Shown piece by piece: positions 23,049 to 28,851 of a stretch of DNA of 28,851 nt. The translations under genes and the position numbers were made by a program. This DNA comes from CAG-841 sp963656825 (GTDB taxonomy: Bacteria > Bacillota > Clostridia > Oscillospirales > CAG-272). The stretch is taken from assembly GCA_963656825.1 (NCBI GenBank), contig CAVKJG010000025.1:1-28851 (forward strand), given 5' to 3'. The notes beneath the pieces were generated by a model that saw only the letters and a program-made list of their open reading frames with translations, was not told the origin of the DNA and searched no databases. The first letter of the stretch is position 1; the number at the start of each line of letters is the position of its first letter.

Positions 23049-25460
23049 GTGAAGAAAAAACAGGTTGTAAAGATATGCGCGATAGTGCTTGCTTCATTGC
23101 TTGCGGTAGGAATGCTTGTTCCGGCGGTGGTATATATATTTGCCGCAGACGAGAATGTGCAGACAAAGGAAATACCGCTTCTCGTTCTTATTGTAAGCTT
23201 CGATGCGAACGGAAACGGTAAAAACGATTACAGCGCGGATGAAAGCAATAAACTGTTTGCCGATCCCGATTCGGCGCTTTTCGGCGAACAGTGGGCAAAA
23301 ACCAAGCCCGATGATTATTATGACAGCTTCTTTGGCAAGGAAAGCTCCCTTTCGGATTATTTCTACGAAATGTCCTGCGGGAGGATAAAATATGTTCCCG
23401 CAAAAACAGATACAAAAGCTGAAGGGCAGAGCGCAAACGACGGTATAATTTCGGTTACGGTAAACGATCGGCATCCGAGCGCGTATAAGGTTGTAAGTCC
23501 GGCTACGTACAAAATGTACTGCGCCAAGATGGTTGACAAAGCCGTTGACGTTGCAAATCAATACGTTGATTTTTCAAAGTTTGACGCAAACAAGGACGGC
23601 GAGCTTTCCGCAGATGAGCTTCGCATTGTCATTATAAATGCGGGCTGCGACGAAACAGCCTCGGCGGGAGAAACGCTTCCGGACGAGCTTCATTTCACAT
23701 CGAAGCAGGCGCTTTACGGAAGAGATTTCGAATACGACAACGTAAAGATAAATTCAGGCTCGGACTACAATATCATTGCCTTTCCCGAATATTCGACTGC
23801 CGGAAAAATAATGACGGTAGGACAGATAGCAAAAGGCTTTGCGCAGACTCTCGGCGCTGCCGATATCGGCAACAACGGCGAGGACGAGGAAGGAAAGAGC
23901 AATCCCGTAGAGGGCTGGCCGCTCGCATACAAGCTTTCGCTTCTCTGCGACGGCTACAAGCTTGACGACGGAAAAACCCCGTCGTATGCCGATCCCTATT
24001 CGAGAATAAAGATGGGTTTGACCTATCAGGTGACTATAAAGGATGACGGCGAATATACGCTTTATTCCACAAAGTCGGGAAAATACAACGTGCTGTGTAT
24101 TCCCACGCCGGATTCCGACGAATACTTTCTTGTGGAGCTTCGCCGCAATGAAGGCTATGACAGGTTCGCGTCAACCGGAACCTCCGGCGGCGGCATTATG
24201 GTATGGCATATCGACGAGGGTATAAACAAAACAAAATACAGCGGCGGTTATTCCTGCACGTCCATTGCGGTCGGCGGTGAAAGCCACGATCCCGGTATAG
24301 TTCCGCTTGTGAGAACGGGCTGGAACAAAACGGGGAACAGTCTTACCGAGGTTTCGGCGGACGATCCGTATTATTTCATTTCAGACGACGCTTCGACGGC
24401 GGTGTTTGATTCTTCAAGCTTCTCGGGCGCAGCTTCCGGAAGCGTATCGCTCAACTCTTATCCTTCGGGTTGGAAAAGCAACCAAGGCTATAACGTTCAC
24501 ATCGAGGTTCTGAGCGAATCCGAGGATTCCGCAAAGATAAAAGTCGTAAGAAGCAATATAAATCTTCTTCCGCGACTAACGGCAAAATGCACGTCGCTCA
24601 ATAAAACCACTCTTACGGTCACGGCAAACATTTATAAGGAATTCGGCGAAACAATAGAAAGCTGCGGAGTTATTCTTTCAAAGAACGCAGATCCGACAGA
24701 TAAAAACGGACAAAAGCTCACCGGCATACCGGACGCTTACAGAAATTTCTACGTAAGCTTTGACGGTCTTGACGAAGGTGAAAAATATTATTACAAGGCA
24801 TATGTAACGACTCCCACGGGAACAAGCTACTCCGATGTCGGCGAAGTCAGAACAAAGTATCCCCGCGATTATTATTTCTGCTATATGTACAGAAATATAT
24901 CGGAGGGCGAAAGTCCCATTGAAATAAAATGCTCGCCCGACAAGCCCATTTCATACGATTTTGCAATGGTAAAGCCCGGATACAGATTTGTCGGCTGGTT
25001 TACCGACGCCGAGCTTAAAAATCAGTACGATATGAGCACGATAAAAACCGACGTAAAAACCGATCTTAACCTTTTCGCAAAGTGGGAAAAAGAAGCGGAA
25101 ACAACGACGACAGCTCAGACAACCACAACGGCAGTTCCGGAAACGACCACAACTACCGCCACCGAAACCACAACCACGACAACTACGGCGACTACGACAA
25201 CCATGGCAACGGAAACGACGACCACGACGACTGCAACGACTACCATGACGGAAACCGAGACCACAAGCACTCAGCCGCAGTATACGACAACGCAGGGCGA
25301 AACCTCCACGGTTTCAACCTCGTCGTCCACAAGCGCGGGAGCAGACGAACCCGACGACGAAAAAGCGAAAAACACGCTTATAATAGCGCTTTGCATAGCA
25401 GTTGTAATTCTCTGCGCGGCGTTTATCACAACCCTCGGACTTGTAAAGAAAAGAAGATAA
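23049..25460 (+). CDS. M6-family metalloprotease-like surface protein, zinc site lost
   Basis: Secreted, membrane-anchored protein of 803 residues. A signal peptide spans residues 1-33 and is followed by an M6 (immune inhibitor A-like) catalytic-domain fold. Two calcium-loop-like motifs are present (DANGNGKNDYSADE from Asp52, DANKDGELSADE from Asp179), as is the late family block GGGIMVWHIDEGIN. Where the HExxH zinc helix should be, the sequence reads AKGFAQTLGAAD (Lys262-Gln266): both His and the Glu are replaced, while the neighbouring Leu-Gly and Asp are kept. A fibronectin-type domain (about 515-630) and an InlB-type B-repeat (about 632-681, KPGYRFVGWFTD) follow, then a Thr-rich stalk from residue 685 and a C-terminal membrane helix with a Lys/Arg tail. 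It is probably a non-catalytic adhesin or binding protein. GTG start behind GGAGG. Confidence 0.85.
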   Translation: MKKKQVVKICAIVLASLLAVGMLVPAVVYIFAADENVQTKEIPLLVLIVSFDANGNGKNDYSADESNKLFADPDSALFGEQWAKTKPDDYYDSFFGKESSLSDYFYEMSCGRIKYVPAKTDTKAEGQSANDGIISVTVNDRHPSAYKVVSPATYKMYCAKMVDKAVDVANQYVDFSKFDANKDGELSADELRIVIINAGCDETASAGETLPDELHFTSKQALYGRDFEYDNVKINSGSDYNIIAFPEYSTAGKIMTVGQIAKGFAQTLGAADIGNNGEDEEGKSNPVEGWPLAYKLSLLCDGYKLDDGKTPSYADPYSRIKMGLTYQVTIKDDGEYTLYSTKSGKYNVLCIPTPDSDEYFLVELRRNEGYDRFASTGTSGGGIMVWHIDEGINKTKYSGGYSCTSIAVGGESHDPGIVPLVRTGWNKTGNSLTEVSADDPYYFISDDASTAVFDSSSFSGAASGSVSLNSYPSGWKSNQGYNVHIEVLSESEDSAKIKVVRSNINLLPRLTAKCTSLNKTTLTVTANIYKEFGETIESCGVILSKNADPTDKNGQKLTGIPDAYRNFYVSFDGLDEGEKYYYKAYVTTPTGTSYSDVGEVRTKYPRDYYFCYMYRNISEGESPIEIKCSPDKPISYDFAMVKPGYRFVGWFTDAELKNQYDMSTIKTDVKTDLNLFAKWEKEAETTTTAQTTTTAVPETTTTTATETTTTTTTATTTTMATETTTTTTATTTMTETETTSTQPQYTTTQGETSTVSTSSSTSAGADEPDDEKAKNTLIIALCIAVVILCAAFITTLGLVKKRR
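25101..25345 (+). repeat. low-complexity Thr-codon repeat
   Basis: About 80 codons, mostly ACA, ACG and ACC with a few Ala, Glu and Met, encode the wall-spanning Thr/Ser-rich stalk of the surface protein. The codons are mixed rather than a pure microsatellite, but the stretch is prone to length change. Confidence 0.8.
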
Positions 25461-25471
25461 CCGAAAATAAA

Positions 25472-25500
25472 AAATTCCCGCCTTTCCGGCGGGAATTTTT
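25472..25500. terminator. bidirectional terminator between the M6-like and DUF523 genes
   Basis: Stem AAATTCCCGCC/GGCGGGAATTT around a TTTCC loop with A and T runs on either side. It serves both convergent genes. Confidence 0.9.
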
Positions 25501-25943
25501 TATATAAGCTCAGGTATCCGGCTTTCGCCGTAAACCTTTATATTGTTTTTTATCAGCAGCTCGGCTGTCGTTCCGTTGCCCGCCGTCAGCGTTTTTGAAA
25601 AGCTTCCGTCATATATCAGCCCCACGCCGCACGAGGGGCTGCGCTCCTTCAGCAGGGCGGAGGTTATATTATATCTGCGGCAGAGCGCAAGCGCCTCGAG
25701 AGCGCCGCGTCGGTATTCCACGGTTACGTCTTTTCCGTCTTTGCGCACGACGCGTGCGCCGATGCGTTCCGCAGGAACGCGCGGCGTGGGGAGGCCTCCG
25801 GCTTGCTCGGGACATACGGATATAAGATTATATTTTTCATTCAGCTTTTCAAGAACGCCTGCGGGCAGAGGAACGCTTTTTCCGTCGTAACGGCAAGGCT
25901 CGCCCAGAAGGCAGCGGCTTATGAGAAGATAAGGCTTATCCAT
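25500..25943 (-). CDS. DUF523 protein, TudS-like thiouracil desulfurase family
   Basis: Protein of 147 residues. The conserved blocks CLLGEPCRYDG (Cys11, Cys17), SVCPEQAGGLPTPR and ERSPSCG are all present. Some DUF523 proteins (TudS) have been shown to use a [4Fe-4S] cluster held by three cysteines to remove sulfur from thiouracil, which would suit this protein; that function is transferred by family, not proven here. The ATG at 25943 starts 5 bases after the stop of the mnmM-like gene and gives the family start; an in-frame ATG at 25964 would overlap that gene by 17 bases. It is the last gene of a three-gene minus-strand unit. Confidence 0.85.
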   Translation of the reverse strand: MDKPYLLISRCLLGEPCRYDGKSVPLPAGVLEKLNEKYNLISVCPEQAGGLPTPRVPAERIGARVVRKDGKDVTVEYRRGALEALALCRRYNITSALLKERSPSCGVGLIYDGSFSKTLTAGNGTTAELLIKNNIKVYGESRIPELI

Positions 25944-25947
25944 ATTG

Positions 25948-26496
25948 TCACTTCTTTTCGACAAGATAAAAGAACGGCGACGACGGGGAATTCACTATAT
26001 GAAATTCCGAACAGCAAAGCTTTTTTCTGTCATAGGAGGAAAGCAGCTCGCGCACGGCGTTGCCTTCGATTGTTCCCTCGGCGTGACCGGGGTATACCGC
26101 TATAAGCAGAGCGCCGTTCGGAGCGAGAAGCTCCGTGCCCGCGATTATTGCGGCTATTGAAGATTCGTGCTTTGTCGTTATGCTTTTGTCGCCTCCGGGA
26201 AGATAGCCGAGATTGAACATTCCGACGCATACAGGCTCGCTTACATAGCTTTTTACGTTTGCGTGAGAATCGAGAATAAGCTCTGCATTTTTTACGTTGT
26301 TTTCGCAAAGGAGCTTTTTTGTGCTGTCAAGTGCCTGCTGCTGAATATCAAAGGCGAAAACCTTTCCGTCATCGCCCACGGCTTTTGAAAGCCAGAGCGT
26401 ATCGTGACCGTTTCCCATAGTGAAATCAATCGCCGTGCCGCCGCGAACTATGTGCGGCATCACAAGCGATTTTTCAACCTTAAGAAGATCTATCAT
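25948..26496 (-). CDS. class I SAM-dependent methyltransferase, YtqB/MnmM-like
   Basis: Methyltransferase of 182 residues from the family long annotated as rRNA methylase (PF06962). The SAM-binding block is DFTMGNGHDTLWLS at about residue 24, FAFDIQ supplies the acidic ribose contact, and the diagnostic FNLGYLPGGDK follows. Bacillus YtqB of this family was identified as MnmM, which methylates 5-aminomethyl-2-thiouridine at tRNA position 34 to form mnm5s2U. The start overlaps the alaX stop by 4 bases (ATGA). The tRNA-editing gene upstream supports a tRNA substrate. Confidence 0.88.
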   Translation of the reverse strand: MIDLLKVEKSLVMPHIVRGGTAIDFTMGNGHDTLWLSKAVGDDGKVFAFDIQQQALDSTKKLLCENNVKNAELILDSHANVKSYVSEPVCVGMFNLGYLPGGDKSITTKHESSIAAIIAGTELLAPNGALLIAVYPGHAEGTIEGNAVRELLSSYDRKKLCCSEFHIVNSPSSPFFYLVEKK

Positions 26497-27644
26497 TTTA
26501 TTTCCTCCTCAAAAAGAGATATTATTTCGGCTTTGCCTGCCGAAAGTCTGCCAGAAAGCATAAGATTGCTTCCTCCGCATTTGCCTTTTCCTTTATCGCA
26601 TATAAGCGCGGAATATTTCTTCAGCGAAACTGCTTTTGACGCGCACACCATATAGTATCCCTCTCCGCAATGCGATATTGCCGTGAAAACTCTGCATTTT
26701 TCCGCGCCCAGATTGCACATATAGCGAAGCTCGTCCATACTGAAATCGGCAAGCTCGACGCAAACGCTTTTGTCGGGAGAGCAGATATTTTCGGCTGTCA
26801 TTTCGGCAAGACGTTTTTTTGCCTCCGCGCATTTGCGCTTTGCTTCGGAAAGCGCAAGGACAAGCGAGTCTACGCCTTTGTCGGTATCCTCCTGCGGAAC
26901 GCATATAAGCTGCGATATTTTTTCTTCACGCGCAATTCTTTCTCTGAAATCGTCGAGCGCGTCAAAGCCGCATTTCATTCTTATGCGTATGCCGCCCTTG
27001 TAGTGAATGAAGCCGAGAATTTTTATCATTCCTACCTCGCCCGTTCTTTCAACGTGCGGAGCGCAGCAGGCGCACCTGTCAACGCCTTCTATTTCAACTA
27101 TACGCACCTTGCCGTCAAGTGCGCCCTTGCTTCTGTAGCTGAGCGCTTCAAGCTCGCTCTCGGGCGGATAATAAGCCTTTATCGCCACGTTTGAAGCCGA
27201 GATGATATTTGCTTCGTTTTCAACTTCTTTCATTTGTTCGGGCGTTATAACGCCGTCAAAATCAAACGTCATTTCCTTTGCGCCGAGATGAAAGCCGACG
27301 TTTGAAAAACCGAACCTGCGATGTATTATCGCCGATACGATATGCTCGCCCGTGTGATTTTGCATACGGCGGTAGCGCGGTTCAAAATCAAGCTCTGCGT
27401 GATATGCTTTTCCTTCTTCAAGCGGAGAATTTATCATGTGAACTATTCTTTCTCCGTCGTACTGCGTGTCGGTGACAAGCGCGTCGCCTATTTTTCCGGT
27501 ATCGCCGCACTGTCCGCCGCTTTCGGGAAAGAAGGCGGTTTTGTCAAGCTCGGCAATAAAGCCTTTTTCGGTTTTTTCACAGCGCAGCACCGTCGCGTCG
27601 AATTCCTTTATTTTGCCTGATATATCATATAATTTTTCGGTCAT
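26493..27644 (-). CDS. alanyl-tRNA editing protein, AlaX-L type
   Basis: Free-standing editing factor of 383 residues that hydrolyses Ser- or Gly-mischarged tRNA-Ala. The N-terminal part resembles the AlaRS second additional domain and starts with the FFPESGGQCGDTG block. Zinc ligands are in HTGEH (His97, His101) and in CCAPH (Cys193, His197), the variant of the usual CxGTH. The C-terminal third is a DHHA1-like domain (KGKCGGSNLMLSGRL), which places it in the long AlaX-L class. It has its own promoter at 27677-27705 and is translationally coupled to the mnmM-like gene. Confidence 0.92.
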   Translation of the reverse strand: MTEKLYDISGKIKEFDATVLRCEKTEKGFIAELDKTAFFPESGGQCGDTGKIGDALVTDTQYDGERIVHMINSPLEEGKAYHAELDFEPRYRRMQNHTGEHIVSAIIHRRFGFSNVGFHLGAKEMTFDFDGVITPEQMKEVENEANIISASNVAIKAYYPPESELEALSYRSKGALDGKVRIVEIEGVDRCACCAPHVERTGEVGMIKILGFIHYKGGIRIRMKCGFDALDDFRERIAREEKISQLICVPQEDTDKGVDSLVLALSEAKRKCAEAKKRLAEMTAENICSPDKSVCVELADFSMDELRYMCNLGAEKCRVFTAISHCGEGYYMVCASKAVSLKKYSALICDKGKGKCGGSNLMLSGRLSAGKAEIISLFEEEIK

Positions 27645-27676
27645 AAAAGCCTCTTTTTGATTTTTGGGTACGATTT

Positions 27677-27705
27677 ATTGTATCACAAACAGATAAAAAT
27701 CACAA
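27677..27705 (-). promoter_or_regulatory. promoter of the alaX-mnmM-tudS operon
   Basis: On the minus strand TTGTGA (27705-27700) and TACAAT (27682-27677) are 17 bases apart, 33 bases before the alaX ATG. Confidence 0.65.
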
Positions 27706-27729
27706 GGGGAAAATACTTTTGTCTTTTTA

Positions 27730-27758
27730 TTGACAAAGCGCGGCTTTGAATGTAAAAT
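27730..27758 (+). promoter_or_regulatory. promoter of the SGNH hydrolase gene at the right edge
   Basis: Consensus TTGACA (27730-27735) and TAAAAT (27753-27758) with a 17-base spacer, 40 bases before the ATG. It is divergent from the alaX promoter. Confidence 0.75.
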
Positions 27759-27797
27759 AAAAGCGTAAAATTTCAAACGGAAAGTTGGGTGCTTTTT

Positions 27798-28851
27798 ATG
27801 TCCGGCGAAAACGAAATATCGAAAATAGATAAAAATTTTACGCAGGTGTCCTCTGACGGCGATCAGCTGTTTTATGATGTAAACAATCCGCCTTTCAGGG
27901 TTTACGGGCTTTTGTGGGAGGATAAATCGGGCTTTGTGCGTATGCCTTCCGATACGGCAGAGAAAGTGAGCGAGGGCGTATCCGCGCTTGCGCACAATTC
28001 CGCGGGCGGCAGAGTGCGTTTTTCAACGGATTCGCCCGTAATAACGGTAAAATGCAAAATTCCGCAGAGCTGGCGTATGTCGCATATGACCGACGCAGGC
28101 TCCGCCGGCTTTGACCTTTACAGCTGTTGTAACGGCGTTCAGCGCTTTGTCGGAGCGTTTATTCCGCAGCGTGCAAACACGCCCGAATATACGTCAACGC
28201 TTAGATTCGCAACGGGAGAAATGCGCGACCTTGTGCTTGATATGCCGCTTTTTTCGTCGATCTCGTCGCTTGAAATAGGACTGCAAAAGGGAAGTGCGCT
28301 TGACTTCGGCAGCGAATACAGGCACAAAAAGCCGATAGTTTTCTACGGCTCTTCCATAACGCACGGAGCGTGCGCCTCGCGCCCGGGGCTTTGCTATGAA
28401 GCGATCATTTCGCGCAGGCTTGATACCGATTATATAAATCTCGGTTTTTCCGGCGGCGCAAAGGGCGAGGATACCATAATGGAATACATTGCGGGACTTG
28501 ATATGTCGATGTTTGTCTACGATTACGACTACAACGCTCCGTCGGCGGAGCATCTTGCGGCTACGCATTACAAAGGCTATAAAAAGGTGCGCGACGCTCA
28601 CCCCGATATTCCGATAATAATGGCGTCGTGCCCGAATTTTTCGCACCCTCTGCGCGACGGAAAGGCGAGAAGAGATGTAATTGCCGCGACCTATGAAAAA
28701 GCGCTTTCCGAGGGCGATAAAAATGTTTATTTTGTGGACGGCGAAAAGGAATTTGCCACCTTTTTCGACGACGGCAGAACGGTTGACGGAACGCATCCCA
28801 ACGATGTAGGCTTTGAAATAATGGCAAAAGCCTTCGGCGATATAGCGGCAG
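27798..28851 (+). CDS. SGNH/GDSL hydrolase, C-terminus beyond the window
   Basis: An open frame from ATG 27798 runs to the window end without a stop (351 residues visible). Residues 1-170 form a beta-rich N-terminal domain of the kind found in front of many SGNH esterases. The SGNH domain follows, with block I FYGSSITHG (probable nucleophile Ser186), the block II Gly in NLGFSGGAKG, a block III-like DYDYNAPS, and the DGTHPND block giving Asp330 and His333. No signal peptide is seen, so a cytoplasmic esterase or deacetylase for imported sugars is possible. The ribosome binding site is weak (GGAAAG). The visible part holds the whole catalytic triad; only the last helix is probably missing. Confidence 0.88.
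   Translation, partial: MSGENEISKIDKNFTQVSSDGDQLFYDVNNPPFRVYGLLWEDKSGFVRMPSDTAEKVSEGVSALAHNSAGGRVRFSTDSPVITVKCKIPQSWRMSHMTDAGSAGFDLYSCCNGVQRFVGAFIPQRANTPEYTSTLRFATGEMRDLVLDMPLFSSISSLEIGLQKGSALDFGSEYRHKKPIVFYGSSITHGACASRPGLCYEAIISRRLDTDYINLGFSGGAKGEDTIMEYIAGLDMSMFVYDYDYNAPSAEHLAATHYKGYKKVRDAHPDIPIIMASCPNFSHPLRDGKARRDVIAATYEKALSEGDKNVYFVDGEKEFATFFDDGRTVDGTHPNDVGFEIMAKAFGDIAA

Overview
The window looks like a piece of chromosome from a low-to-mid-GC Gram-positive Clostridia, most likely an uncultured gut Oscillospiraceae/Ruminococcaceae-type bacterium. The grounds are a DnaD-DnaI type helicase-loading pair, a ClpC with a UVR linker, tRNAs with encoded CCA, strong TTGACA/TATAAT promoters, Thr-rich surface-protein linkers, and GGAGG ribosome binding sites with frequent TTG/GTG starts. 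This is inference from gene content; no taxonomic search was possible. No phage, transposase or CRISPR array is visible.

Layout. 1-1586: glucuronate isomerase (uxaC) behind its own promoter. 1675-3991: a tightly coupled mrp/NBP35-like, rimI, tsaD operon (Fe-S handling, ribosomal protein acetylation, tRNA t6A). 3992-6222: an intergenic cluster of DnaA boxes followed by dnaD and a dnaI/dnaC-like helicase loader, ending at a bidirectional terminator. 6227-7765 (minus): YifB/ComM-type AAA protein. 7978-10389: clpC. 10390-10700: a compact palindromic structured element, a 19-bp hairpin and a tRNA-Arg(ACG) on the minus strand. 10749-13989: an operon of a membrane-anchored ComEC-like metallo-beta-lactamase, a secreted SGNH protein and a membrane-anchored seven-repeat RCC1 propeller, closed by a strong terminator. 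13988-15468 (minus): MATE efflux pump. 15603-15775 (minus): tRNA-Leu(CAA) with promoter and terminator. 15831-18781: an AMP-ligase, an acyl carrier protein and a divergent prepilin peptidase. 18856-18944: three tandem hairpin repeats. 18945-20705 (minus): AbrB-like regulator, ABC ATPase and ABC-2 permease. 20749-22194: a DUF2156-GNAT fusion. 22261-22911: HAD phosphatase. 22988-25500: a large surface protein of the M6 peptidase family whose zinc site is lost. 25500-27705 (minus): an alaX, mnmM/ytqB, tudS(DUF523)-like operon, apparently devoted to tRNA quality and thiouridine chemistry. 27730-end: a second SGNH hydrolase, cut by the window edge.

Most genes are housekeeping. The points most worth a second look are the DnaA-box array in front of dnaD-dnaI, the palindromic element that shares a tRNA T-arm 12-mer with its neighbour tRNA-Arg, the apparently catalytically dead M6-family surface protein, the membrane RCC1 propeller operon, the alaX-mnmM-tudS grouping, and the prepilin peptidase with a Glu where the first catalytic Asp should be.
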